Source of the DNA: an uncultured Lachnospiraceae bacterium
GTDB taxonomy: Bacteria > Bacillota > Clostridia > Lachnospirales > Lachnospiraceae
Reading direction: 5' to 3'
Assembly: GCA_910578405.1 (NCBI GenBank)
Contig: CAJTQO010000008.1
Location: 35,743-99,742 of the forward strand
DNA: 64,000 nucleotides
The first letter of the stretch is position 1. Each line of letters begins with the position of its first letter. Position numbers and translations under genes: made by a program. Under the pieces are notes generated by a model. The model saw nothing but the letters and a program-made list of their open reading frames with translations, was not told the origin of the DNA and searched no databases. Shown here one piece after another: positions 43,564 to 52,277 of the stretch.

Positions 43564-43628
43564 AAAAAATAAGGCAGGCACGTTGCAAGAGTATCTAACC
43601 AGTCTACTCATTTGCAAGCCTGCCTGCC
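43564..43628. terminator. Nested bidirectional terminator
   Basis: Outer arms GGCAGGC (43573-43579) and GCCTGCC (43622-43628) enclose a TTGCAA pair and an inner GAGTA/TACTC hairpin. On the minus strand the structure is followed by UUAUUUUUUG, a good terminator for the small gene at 43669; on the plus strand it follows the DUF3795 gene by 20 bases. Confidence 0.75.
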
Positions 43629-43668
43629 CTTCTCTTCCTTTTGTACATCCCTCATATCCCGGCCCGCC

Positions 43669-43815
43669 TTAGAAAGCTCTCGGAGATACGTTCAGCAATG
43701 TATAGGAGTTCCTTTTCAGCACTTCTGCGGAATTCTCTTCATCCCCTACACGGTTCAAAACTACCAGGTTTTTCACAAAATACTTTTCCACCATAGTCCT
43801 CATATAATTTTTCAT
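43669..43815 (-). CDS. Possible 48-residue protein
   Basis: I do not recognise it. It starts MKNYMRTMVEKYFVKNLVVL, continues NRVGDEENSAEVLKRNSYTL and ends LNVSPRAF. It is soluble-looking, with a basic helix at the start and an acidic middle. AAGGTG lies 6 bases before the Met and a strong terminator follows 40 bases after the stop, both typical of a real short gene. No membrane segment is present. A role cannot be proposed from the sequence. Confidence 0.5.
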   Translation of the reverse strand: MKNYMRTMVEKYFVKNLVVLNRVGDEENSAEVLKRNSYTLLNVSPRAF

Positions 43816-44158
43816 AATCCACACCTTTGCCTTTCTTCCTTTCGGATTTGCTTTTTTCTGCCAGAGATGCTATGATATTATAATATCATGATATCAATAG
43901 AAATCCTTCCATATCTTTATTGATATTACTTTGATTTTTAATATCTTTTTTCTTATCTCTGTTCCGTTTACAAGACAGAGTATACCCTACTATTGCCAAT
44001 GCCGCCAGATATCTTTTTGACTTCTTTTAAGGCAATATTGATATAGCAAATATAAAACCTGTATAAAAGAGATTCCGCAGCCAAAACCGGCTCCAACCTG
44101 GACGGAAAGAAAGACGGACGCTTCCGTGGACGGATATTCTTCCAAAAACGGCGCCGGT
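43816..44158. other. AT-rich gap with overlapping palindromes
   Basis: Upstream of the 48-residue ORF lie the overlapping palindromes GATATTATAATATC (43874-43887) and ATATCATGATAT (43882-43893), with a TATAAT on the minus strand inside the first but no good -35. They may be a protein-binding site. The rest up to the MITE-like copy holds no recognisable gene. Confidence 0.4.
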
Positions 44159-44309
44159 TGGAGCGTGTTTGAACATGCATTCCTGACAATGCACGCCCCG
44201 CTTTCCGTGAGATTCGCGCCAAATTCAGGCTACACGCCTTTCCTTTGGCGCAAATATCCCACAAATTGTGACATACATCTGCCAGAAGGCCAATTTCAAA
44301 CACGCTCTA
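44159..44309. mobile_element. MITE-like repeat, copy B (151 bp)
   Basis: Begins TGGAGCGTGTTTGAA and ends with TTCAAACACGCTCTA, the same two ends as copy A but in the opposite orientation. It lacks the tandem block of copy A. A plus-strand frame passing through it (containing FAPNSGYTPFLWRKYP) is a product of the repeat, not a gene. It ends 34 bases before the AraC regulator and so forms part of its leader. Confidence 0.75.
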
Positions 44310-44343
44310 GGGAAGGTTGCGTAACCGGAAAAAGAGGAAAACT

Positions 44344-45180
44344 ATGTACCACAGTTATTATGAGCCGCCCAAGGAAAGCAGTCCTTTGGGCATCCGTATC
44401 CTATATCAGACGCTCCCGGGAGGGTTTAATCCGCTGCACTGGCATGAAACGCTGGAAATCCTCTATCCCCTCAACGGAGACATGGAGCTTTTGCTGGAAG
44501 GGGAAAAGTACCACCTCCCCAAAAAAAACCTGACCGTCATCGAATCCCGGCAGGCGCACAGCACACTAATCCATGGGGAAACCGCAATGAACATCTGCAT
44601 CCATATTTCCAAGGAAAAGCTAAAAAGCTATCTGCCTGACATTGAGCAGTATCAAATCCGGTGCATTCCTGACCAGATTGACCAGGAACACTTTTCCACC
44701 TATTACGAAATATGCCAGATGATGTCAAACCTTACCAGGCTGTACATGCTGGAAACGCCGGCCGCCGGCCTGGAGTCGGAAGGCATTGTCCTCCAAGTCC
44801 TTGCCCATCTTGCGCGCCATTACGGGACAAAGACGCAAGGCGAAGCCCCGGAAGCCAGCCAGCCTTCCATTGGACGGATTCACCAAATCCTCCCCTGGGT
44901 GGAAGAACATTACAGCGAGCCCATTTCCCTGACTGACATTGCTGACCAGCTCTCCATCAGCAGAGAGCATTTCTGCCGCCTGTTCCGCCAGAATATGGGG
45001 ATTACCTTCCAGCAATACCTGACAGGCATCCGGTTAAACCACGTCTATCAGGATTTATTGCACACCGATTCACCGGTTTCGGAAATTATGGAAATGAACG
45101 GGTTTACAAACCAGAAAAAGTTTAACGAAAGTTTCAAGAAATTGTATGGGCATACGCCCTCAGAAGTGCGGAAGCTATAA
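44344..45180 (+). CDS. AraC-family transcriptional regulator
   Basis: A 278-residue protein. Residues about 10-105 form a cupin-type sensor domain (GGFNPLHWHETLEILYPLNG; LLLEGEKYHLPKKNLTVIES). Residues about 180-278 are the AraC double helix-turn-helix (ISLTDIADQLSISREHFCRL; FRQNMGITFQQYLTGIRLNH; VSEIMEMNGFTNQKKFNESF; KKLYGHTPSEVRKL). It converges on the alpha-mannosidase operon and is the only regulator near it, so it may control that operon in response to a sugar. GAGG lies 7 bases before the chosen Met; the frame opens 27 bases earlier at GTG. Confidence 0.9.
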   Translation: MYHSYYEPPKESSPLGIRILYQTLPGGFNPLHWHETLEILYPLNGDMELLLEGEKYHLPKKNLTVIESRQAHSTLIHGETAMNICIHISKEKLKSYLPDIEQYQIRCIPDQIDQEHFSTYYEICQMMSNLTRLYMLETPAAGLESEGIVLQVLAHLARHYGTKTQGEAPEASQPSIGRIHQILPWVEEHYSEPISLTDIADQLSISREHFCRLFRQNMGITFQQYLTGIRLNHVYQDLLHTDSPVSEIMEMNGFTNQKKFNESFKKLYGHTPSEVRKL

Positions 45181-45204
45181 GCCGCCATTATCCCTTTACG
45201 CACA

Positions 45205-45246
45205 AAACCAGCGCCTTCCGCTTCCTAAAAGCGAAGGCGCTGGTTT
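45205..45246. terminator. Bidirectional terminator between the AraC and GH38 genes
   Basis: AAAACCAGCGCCTTC and its complement form a stem of about 15 bp with an inner CGCTT/AAGCG pairing, flanked by A4 and T3. It serves the two convergent genes. Confidence 0.8.
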
Positions 45247-45282
45247 CATAAACCATAAGCTAAAACGTTTCCTAAACCGTTC

Positions 45283-48200
45283 CTATTCCGTTATCTGAAA
45301 CAACAGCGTGCGGATTTCATAAGGCCGCACCGTAAGCTGCACGGCTCCTTTTTGGAATTCCCCAAGAGGGCGTTCCATCAAATCGCTTTCCGCCCATGCC
45401 GCGTACGCAAAAGAAGGCGTTATCTCTGTCTGCTGACGCGCTCCGGCAAATTCATGCAGACGCACCACCAGATATTTCCCATCTTCCGACTTCTTCACCG
45501 CATCAATTTCCAGACTGCGGTTATCTATGGCAAGGAAGCTCTTTCCGGCCACAGAGCTGCCGCCAGGCGTCACATCCATCGGATTATTCAGGGCGTAAGC
45601 CGCTTCCACTACGCCGCCTTCCACAAAATCACCCTTATGAGGGAACAGGGAATACGTAAATACATGCAGCCCCTGGTCTTGCTCATAATCCGGCGCAATC
45701 GCAGATTTAATCAAGGAAATGCGAAGCACATTGTCCCGTATGTCATAACCGTATTTGCAGTCATTGAGCAGCGCCACGCCATAATCATGCTCTGATAAAT
45801 CCGCAAACCGATGGCCCACTGACTCAAACCTGGCCTGATCCCAACTGGTGTTCCAATGGTTCGGGCGGCGCACATTGCCGTACTGGATATCATACGTTGC
45901 ATACGTGGTGCGCACATCCACCGGGAAAGCCGCTTTCAAAAGCTGCTGACGTTCATGGAAGTCTACCTCCGTCTGGAAGTCAATCCGGCGGTTATTGCCA
46001 TAAAGAACCACATCCTGGCGTATTTGCGAATGCCCATACTTCCATTCCAGATGCAGCGTCAGGCGCAAAGGCCCGCATTCTTTCACTTCAAACACCGTCA
46101 AATCGGTAATTTCCCGCATTTTCTGCTGATAATACAAATCAATGTCCCAAGCGTCAAAGTTCATAGGCTTATCTTCAAACATCTGCAGCACATTGCCCCG
46201 TCCGCCGCAGGCCAGCACGTCCCGTTTCTCCGTCTTATCGTATACGCGCGCCAACTGTCCGGCCTCATTGAAGGAAATTTCATAATAAGGCGTTTTCACT
46301 TCCCGGCCATCCACAACAAACACCGCTTCCTGCTGTCCGGCAGCCGTTCCCTGTCCAGGCTCCGCTTCTGCCATACGCAAAGTCTTACAGCCCATAGCAG
46401 GCACATTCCGTACCAGCACATACTGTTTTCCGTCGGCTTCCTGTGTGGGACATATCTCATTGTCCCCGTCGAAATAGCGCATGCCCGCTTTTCCAGGCGC
46501 TTCCACTAACTCATCCATCGTCCAGCCCGAAGCATTGTACACCGTAAACGCCTCTTGCAAAGCGTCGTCCTGCAAAGCGCCTCCCTGCTTCAGGGAACGG
46601 CTCACTACCCCATCCGCAATCCTTTCGATTTCTTCATAATCCTTTGCGGAATCCTCATACACTTCCCGAATGGAAGACCCGGGAATGATATCATGGAACT
46701 GGTTGGTCAAAATCATCTGCCAGCCTTCCGTCAGGGTTTCCTGCTCTGCCGCCGCCAAATCTCCCTTAGCAAGCGCCGCCATAGCCGTCAGCCATTCCGC
46801 TTTGCGGTACAACTGCTCCATCTTCCGGTTCATGCGTTTGTTATGCGCATGGCTCGTATAAGTTCCCCTGTGGTATTCCAGATACAGCTCTCCGTCCCAA
46901 GTATGCACATACTGGTCTGTTTCTGCAAAGGTCTTCTTTAACCGCTCAAAATAATCCCCGGCTTTTATAGTCTTTACATTTGGCACGCCAGGCACCTGAT
47001 CCAGCCTGCGGCGCAGCTCCAGCATATCACGGTTCACGCCGCCGCCGCCGTCCCCATAGCCATAGGAAATCAGCACTTCCTTATTTACGGCTTTCTCACG
47101 GTAAGCTTTCCAGGAACCAAGCACCGTCTCCGGCGTAAGCTTGCCATTGTACGTATAGAACCAGCAGTCCGGAGACGGCTCCAATGTGGTGATAAAGTGG
47201 GTCATAATCTCCGAGCCATCCAACCCTTTCCACCGGAATGTATCATGAGGCATACGGTTATACTGGCTCCAACTGATTTTCGTAGTCATAAACAACTCAA
47301 TGCCGGACTTTTTCAAAATCTGAGGCAGCGCCCAGGAATAGCCGAACACATCGGGCAGCCAAAGGAACGTAGGCTCCTTGCCAAATTCCTCCAGCATAAA
47401 TTTCCGCCCCAACAGGAACTGACGCGTCAATGACTCGCCGCTTGTCAGGTTACAGTCCGCCTCTACCCACATGCCGCCGTCCGGCTCCCAACGGCCTTCC
47501 TCAACCCGCTTCTTGATTTCCGCATATATTTCCGGGAAATCTTTTTTCACATATGCATATAACTGTGGCTGGGTCTGCAGGAAATAATATTCCGGGAACA
47601 ATTCCATCAAACGCAGCACCGTAGCAAAAGAACGGGACGCTTTCTCTCTTGTATGCTTTAACTGCCAAAGCCATGCCATATCAATGTGCGTATGCCCAAC
47701 GCCGAACACCGTAACCAGTTCATGCTTATCCATAGCGTCCAAACGCTCATGAAGCCGTCCTGCCGCCGCAGCCACGGAAGCATAGAAAGCTTCGCTGCCA
47801 GGCTCTGCCCAGTCAATCAGCAAAAACGCATCATCCAATGCATTGCGCAAATCATAAGTGACCGGATTGTCCTCCCCAAGCTGCTTTATCGTATCTAACA
47901 TAACCATGCCCAGATAATACAAATCGTCCGCCGGCCCATCCAGCCATGCCAGGTCTGCCCGCTGCAGTTTATGCTCCTGCTCAGTAGGCACGCCGCCGCC
48001 TTCCAGCCCTGACCAAAAGCGGAATGTCACCGTAAAATCCTTCCCATACAGACTTTCCGGGAAAAACACTTCTTTATGGTTCTCATCCACCCCCTGGTAC
48101 GGCTTTCCGTCCAGATAGCACATCGCTTCAAACGAGCCGTTTTTGTCCAGACCCATATTCCCGAAATTGAAAACGCCTACTGCCCGGCGCCCTGCCCATT

Positions 48201-48435
48201 CCCCCGGAATCTGCAGTTTCCGCACAAGCCAAAGGTAACGGTTGCGCCCAACCCAGTGCGCCCCTGTCTTTACGGTATCCCATGTCTCATCGGGCGTTGG
48301 CACGGCCGGATTCACCGGAGCCGGATCCGCTTCCGAAATTTGGAATTCCTGCAAAGGTATGATGTCACGGTAGCGGTATGCTTCCAGTTCCTGAATCCGT
48401 TTCTCCAATTTCTGGTTTGTAAAAAACATGTCCAT
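45283..48435 (-). CDS. Alpha-mannosidase, GH38
   Basis: A 1050-residue cytoplasmic glycosidase (no signal peptide). After an N-terminal domain of about 240 residues, the catalytic domain starts with VFGVGHTHIDMAWLWQLKHT (zinc-binding His and Asp), then EPDGGMWVEADCNLTSGESL, FLWLPDVFGYSWALPQILKK with the nucleophile Asp in LPDVFG, and TTKISWSQYNRMPHDTFRWK. The C-terminal beta domains follow (RIDFQTEVDFHERQQLLKAA; GVALLNDCKYGYD). It removes alpha-mannose from imported oligosaccharides. AGGAG lies 9 bases before the chosen start. It is the last gene of the transporter operon, after a GH31 gene. Confidence 0.93.
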   Translation of the reverse strand: MDMFFTNQKLEKRIQELEAYRYRDIIPLQEFQISEADPAPVNPAVPTPDETWDTVKTGAHWVGRNRYLWLVRKLQIPGEWAGRRAVGVFNFGNMGLDKNGSFEAMCYLDGKPYQGVDENHKEVFFPESLYGKDFTVTFRFWSGLEGGGVPTEQEHKLQRADLAWLDGPADDLYYLGMVMLDTIKQLGEDNPVTYDLRNALDDAFLLIDWAEPGSEAFYASVAAAAGRLHERLDAMDKHELVTVFGVGHTHIDMAWLWQLKHTREKASRSFATVLRLMELFPEYYFLQTQPQLYAYVKKDFPEIYAEIKKRVEEGRWEPDGGMWVEADCNLTSGESLTRQFLLGRKFMLEEFGKEPTFLWLPDVFGYSWALPQILKKSGIELFMTTKISWSQYNRMPHDTFRWKGLDGSEIMTHFITTLEPSPDCWFYTYNGKLTPETVLGSWKAYREKAVNKEVLISYGYGDGGGGVNRDMLELRRRLDQVPGVPNVKTIKAGDYFERLKKTFAETDQYVHTWDGELYLEYHRGTYTSHAHNKRMNRKMEQLYRKAEWLTAMAALAKGDLAAAEQETLTEGWQMILTNQFHDIIPGSSIREVYEDSAKDYEEIERIADGVVSRSLKQGGALQDDALQEAFTVYNASGWTMDELVEAPGKAGMRYFDGDNEICPTQEADGKQYVLVRNVPAMGCKTLRMAEAEPGQGTAAGQQEAVFVVDGREVKTPYYEISFNEAGQLARVYDKTEKRDVLACGGRGNVLQMFEDKPMNFDAWDIDLYYQQKMREITDLTVFEVKECGPLRLTLHLEWKYGHSQIRQDVVLYGNNRRIDFQTEVDFHERQQLLKAAFPVDVRTTYATYDIQYGNVRRPNHWNTSWDQARFESVGHRFADLSEHDYGVALLNDCKYGYDIRDNVLRISLIKSAIAPDYEQDQGLHVFTYSLFPHKGDFVEGGVVEAAYALNNPMDVTPGGSSVAGKSFLAIDNRSLEIDAVKKSEDGKYLVVRLHEFAGARQQTEITPSFAYAAWAESDLMERPLGEFQKGAVQLTVRPYEIRTLLFQITE

Positions 48436-48588
48436 ATAAAGGGACTCCTTTCTTCTTCCTTCTATATCCATTCTTCGATAAGCATCTGCAAAAGATTCCC
48501 CTTCCCTTACTTTCCGCGCTTCCTAAACGTGTTGCGCCGCCCATCCCCTGCCAGGCTTTTGCATCCCTCTTCCCGCTTTCTTTCTCTC

Positions 48589-51009
48589 TCAAAGCCTCTG
48601 GTATGCCGTCACAATCTCCAATAAGGCGCCGCGCAATGCATCGTCCAAATCCATAGCCTGCAGTTCCCCTGCCAATATGCCAAGATTTTCTTTGCGTTTC
48701 TCCACCAGCGCAAAAAGCGCTTCCTTGCGCGCAAAACCGATTTCCGCCAGATTCAACAGTTCTTCCACCTGTTCCATTACCGGATTGGCTGCAACCTTTG
48801 TATCTTCCGGCAGGCGTATTTCCACCTGTTCCTTCACCGCAACCTCTGCCAGTTTGATGCAAAGTTCATGCCCTTTGGCATGACAGGATATCTCCGCCTG
48901 CGCCTCACTGCCATTACGCAGCACAACTGCAGAAGTAGCCGTGCTTCCAAAAATACGGACGCAATAAGAGCGTTTGGCCGGAACCAATTCCTCCTTGCCC
49001 TCCAACGGATGGATAAAGAACGCTTTGCTGTCTGTCCAACATACTTCCATCGGCGTCTTTGCGCATTCCCCTTTCTCATAAGCGTTAGACACGTTGTCAT
49101 CCTCATAAAGGGTAAACGCGCCGTCTGCACCTGCATACACCCTTATTTCCAGGCTTTCCGGGTTTTGTTCCACTTCTTTGGCGCTAATCTGGTCAGTCAT
49201 AGGCAGGATTGCCCCTGCATGGGCCAATACCGGAATCTGAGCCAACGGTCTGTACAGTTCCATCTTCCGGCCGCCTTCATACACTGTCCCGGTGAAGAAA
49301 TCAAACCAAATCCCTTCCGGCAGCCATGCCTTTACTTTTGCCAGCCGCACGCTGGGAATACGTTTCGTCGTCACAGGAGCTACCAGCAATTGCGAGCCAA
49401 ACAAATATTGGTTAGGCGTCTGGTAAGAAGAGAAATCATCCGGAGCCAGATAATACATCGGCTGGCATAACGGCTGATCGTCCTTCCATGCACGGTAGTT
49501 CATAGTATACAAATACGGCACCATCCGGTGGCGCAAGCGCAGGAATTCACTCATCACATGGTTTGCTTCCATGCTGAATTTCCACGGTTCCTTACCGCTA
49601 AACCGGCTGTTGCTGCTGTGCAGACGGTTAATCGGTGAGAAAACGCCATACTGATACCAGCGCACTTCCAGCTCCTCATCCCGGTATCCCATCATATGCC
49701 CGCCGATATCATGGCTCCACCACCCATATCCAATGTTAGAAGCCGTGTTGGTAAAATAGGGCTGGAAATCCAAAGAATCCCAGGTGATATGGGTGTCTCC
49801 GGAAAATCCGATTGGATAACGGTGGGAACCCGGCCCTGCGTAACGGGAGAAAGTCATGGGCCTTTTCCCATCCCTGCCGCTGTCCAGATAATGGAAATGA
49901 TTCAGCATCCATAACGGATCCAATCCTTCCACCTTTGTATTCGTCCCCTGCTGCCAATCCAGCCACCAGAAATCCACGCCCTCCTCTTCCATAGGATGAT
50001 GAAGGTCTTCAAAATAAACTTCTAAAAATTTCGGATCCGCTATGTCAAAATTCACTGGCTCTTCCTTGGAAATATCCACTCCCATTGCCTGCGCCACACG
50101 CGGATAACTGTCTTCACAGGCACGGATTCCGTCTGCCGGATGCACATTTAACGTCGTCTTCATACCCCGGTCATGCAATTTCTGCAGGAAACGCTTCGGG
50201 TCAGGGAAAAAGTCTTTGTTCCATGTATAACCAGTCCACCCATCGCCGTATTTGGGGTCAATATCCACCACATGCCAGTCCATATCAATCACTGCCACCG
50301 AAAAAGGAATCTTCTCCTCATCAAACCGCTCCATCAGCTCCATATAAGATTCTTCCGTATACTGGTAAAAACGGCTCCACCAGTTGCCCAGCGCAAACCT
50401 GGGAAGCATAGGCGTCTTGCCGCACAGGTAATAGAAATCCTTTAACGCGCCAAGATAATCATGCCCATAGCCGAAGAAATACAAATCCTGGGAGCCCTTC
50501 TTTCTTGGCTCCACAAAACCGTCTTCCGTCAACAGCAGGGAAGAGGAATCATCCATCACGGCATGGCCGCCGCGGGAAAGGATGCCCGATTCCAGTTTAC
50601 AAGCGCCATTTACATTATCCAGAGTGCGGGCTGTCCCTTTCAGGTTTACGGCCGGCGTGCCTGCGCCTTCTACATCGCCAAAATGCCAGGTGGTGGAAAA
50701 ATAAGGTATTTTTACCCCCAGGCATTTACAGGCCAGACCATGGCTGGAAAACGCGCCCTTATCATAGTTTAACTGCAAATGCTCTGTCATTAACTGCAGC
50801 TCATCCTCTGTCTCCTTCAATTGATATTCCGTCTTAGGGAAATCCCTGTTTAATACCGTCTGGGTAGCCGCATCGTTAAAAATGCCGTCCTCACTATACT
50901 CCAGCCGCAGCAGGCGGGAGGTCAGCACAGTAATACGGTATTGCTTCCCCTGAATCACATTGCTCTCACAGGCAACCGGATGCGCTTCCATTTTTAAATG
51001 TGTTTTCAT
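48589..51009 (-). CDS. Alpha-glycosidase, GH31
   Basis: An 806-residue cytoplasmic enzyme of the alpha-glucosidase/alpha-xylosidase family: the GH31 N-terminal beta-sandwich, then LPRFALGNWWSRFYQYTEES, IPFSVAVIDMDWHVVDIDPK, GVDFWWLDWQQGTNTK with the nucleophile Asp in WLDW, and YPIGFSGDTHITWDSLDFQP with the acid/base Asp. The C-terminal 110 residues form an extra helical tail (VEELLNLAEIGFARKEALFA). GGAGG lies 6 bases before the start. A purine-rich leader and a hairpin separate it from the transporter genes. The exact linkage it cleaves is not readable. Confidence 0.92.
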   Translation of the reverse strand: MKTHLKMEAHPVACESNVIQGKQYRITVLTSRLLRLEYSEDGIFNDAATQTVLNRDFPKTEYQLKETEDELQLMTEHLQLNYDKGAFSSHGLACKCLGVKIPYFSTTWHFGDVEGAGTPAVNLKGTARTLDNVNGACKLESGILSRGGHAVMDDSSSLLLTEDGFVEPRKKGSQDLYFFGYGHDYLGALKDFYYLCGKTPMLPRFALGNWWSRFYQYTEESYMELMERFDEEKIPFSVAVIDMDWHVVDIDPKYGDGWTGYTWNKDFFPDPKRFLQKLHDRGMKTTLNVHPADGIRACEDSYPRVAQAMGVDISKEEPVNFDIADPKFLEVYFEDLHHPMEEEGVDFWWLDWQQGTNTKVEGLDPLWMLNHFHYLDSGRDGKRPMTFSRYAGPGSHRYPIGFSGDTHITWDSLDFQPYFTNTASNIGYGWWSHDIGGHMMGYRDEELEVRWYQYGVFSPINRLHSSNSRFSGKEPWKFSMEANHVMSEFLRLRHRMVPYLYTMNYRAWKDDQPLCQPMYYLAPDDFSSYQTPNQYLFGSQLLVAPVTTKRIPSVRLAKVKAWLPEGIWFDFFTGTVYEGGRKMELYRPLAQIPVLAHAGAILPMTDQISAKEVEQNPESLEIRVYAGADGAFTLYEDDNVSNAYEKGECAKTPMEVCWTDSKAFFIHPLEGKEELVPAKRSYCVRIFGSTATSAVVLRNGSEAQAEISCHAKGHELCIKLAEVAVKEQVEIRLPEDTKVAANPVMEQVEELLNLAEIGFARKEALFALVEKRKENLGILAGELQAMDLDDALRGALLEIVTAYQRL

Positions 51010-51188
51010 CTGAATCCTCCATTCTTCTTTTTATTTTCCCATTCCCTTTTTATTTTACTCTTCTTTCGTTTTCCTCTTGCTTCCTTTCCCTTTTCTTTCG
51101 TATTTCTTTTCTTCCGTGCCCTTTTTCGTTACTCTTGCTTCTTTCTGCAAATGCCATTTCAGGCGCTTTCTTCCAAAGCTTTTAAGTA
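51010..51188 (-). other. Purine-rich leader of the GH31 gene
   Basis: For about 170 bases the minus strand is made almost only of A and G (for example GAAAGAAAAGGGAAAGGAAG), right up to the GGAGG site. No gene fits here. It may keep the RNA unstructured or be a protein- or ribosome-binding stretch. Confidence 0.6.
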
Positions 51189-51228
51189 ACAGGATGGGAC
51201 TCTTGGCGAACCAAAAGTCCCATTCTGT
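51189..51228 (-). terminator. Intra-operon hairpin after the second ATPase gene
   Basis: ACAG-ATGGGACT, a small TTGG/CCAA inner stem and the matching complement form a strong hairpin of about 16 bp. There is no clear U-run on the minus strand, so it may be an attenuator or an RNA-processing/stability element rather than a full terminator. Confidence 0.5.
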
Positions 51229-51296
51229 ATCTTGTCTGTCTTATTGACTGATTCCTGCTGTCTTATTTCCTTTTTATTTCATTTTGCTTCATTTTC

Positions 51297-52277
51297 TTAT
51301 TTCGCTTTTTCCGTCAACGGATGGCAGCAAAGCACCATACGCTCCCCACCCATCTGTACCGGGGCAGGACGTTCCTGTCTGCACTGATCCGTTGCATACG
51401 GACAGCGCGGCGCGAACTTACAATACTGGATTGCATATTCTTTGCCTTCCATATCCGGCATAGCGGTTGCATCCTTCCATTTATCGCCTACACGCGGCAC
51501 CGAGCCCATCAGCAATTCCGTATACGGATGCGCCGGGTTATCCATAATCTCTTTCGCCGGCCCGTATTCAATGAGACATCCACGGTAAAGCGTTGCAATA
51601 TAGTCGGATACATAATATGCCGTAGAAAGGTCGTGCGTAATATAAATAAAGGAGATTTTATATTTATCACGCAGTTCCTTGAACAGGTTCACGATATTCA
51701 TCTTCATGGAAGCGTCAATAGCCGCCACCGGCTCATCCGCAATAATCAGCTTCGGCCGTGTAATTAACGCACGGGCAATGGAAACACGCTGCAGCTCACC
51801 GCCGGAGAACTGGGTCGGATATTTCCCTTTCACTACCTGCAGGGACATACCTACGCTCTTAAGCGCCTCTTCCACTACTTTGTCAGCTTCCTTCCGGTCT
51901 TTTGCAATGCCAAGACGCAGTGCCGTATTGTACAAATAAGTGTCTACCGTTTTTCGTGAAGAAAAAGATTCATACGGGTTCTGGAAAATCGGCTGCACAT
52001 CATGCTTAAACTGCTGCGGGTCATAGCTCTTCTTATCTGCATAGGACTTACCGTCCAGAATGATTTCACCCATATCCGGGTTGTGAAGGCGCAGGACCAT
52101 CTTACATAAAGTAGATTTTCCACAGCCGGACTCCCCAACTACAGACAGAATCACAGGCCGGTCGCTGTCAATTGACAAAGACACATCGTCCACGGCAACC
52201 AGTTTTTTACCACGTAACATACCGCCTACCCGGAAAATTTTACTGACGCCATTGATTTCCAATAATTTCTTAGCCAT
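51297..52277 (-). CDS. Peptide-type ABC transporter ATPase (DppF/OppF-like)
   Basis: A 326-residue ATPase of the oligopeptide/nickel/sugar importer class: Walker A VGESGCGKSTLCKM, Q-loop QPIFQNPYESF, signature QFSGGELQRVSIARAL, Walker B KLIIADEPVAA and H-loop YITHDLS. The C-terminus has the OppF-type CKFAPRCPYATDQC cluster. It overlaps the other ATPase gene by 8 bases. Together they drive import by the permeases encoded upstream. Confidence 0.94.
   Translation of the reverse strand: MAKKLLEINGVSKIFRVGGMLRGKKLVAVDDVSLSIDSDRPVILSVVGESGCGKSTLCKMVLRLHNPDMGEIILDGKSYADKKSYDPQQFKHDVQPIFQNPYESFSSRKTVDTYLYNTALRLGIAKDRKEADKVVEEALKSVGMSLQVVKGKYPTQFSGGELQRVSIARALITRPKLIIADEPVAAIDASMKMNIVNLFKELRDKYKISFIYITHDLSTAYYVSDYIATLYRGCLIEYGPAKEIMDNPAHPYTELLMGSVPRVGDKWKDATAMPDMEGKEYAIQYCKFAPRCPYATDQCRQERPAPVQMGGERMVLCCHPLTEKAK

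Noticed and set aside
44126..44533. Plus-strand 135-residue frame through MITE copy B and into the AraC gene
   Set aside because: Its first part is repeat sequence and the rest overlaps the AraC gene in another frame.
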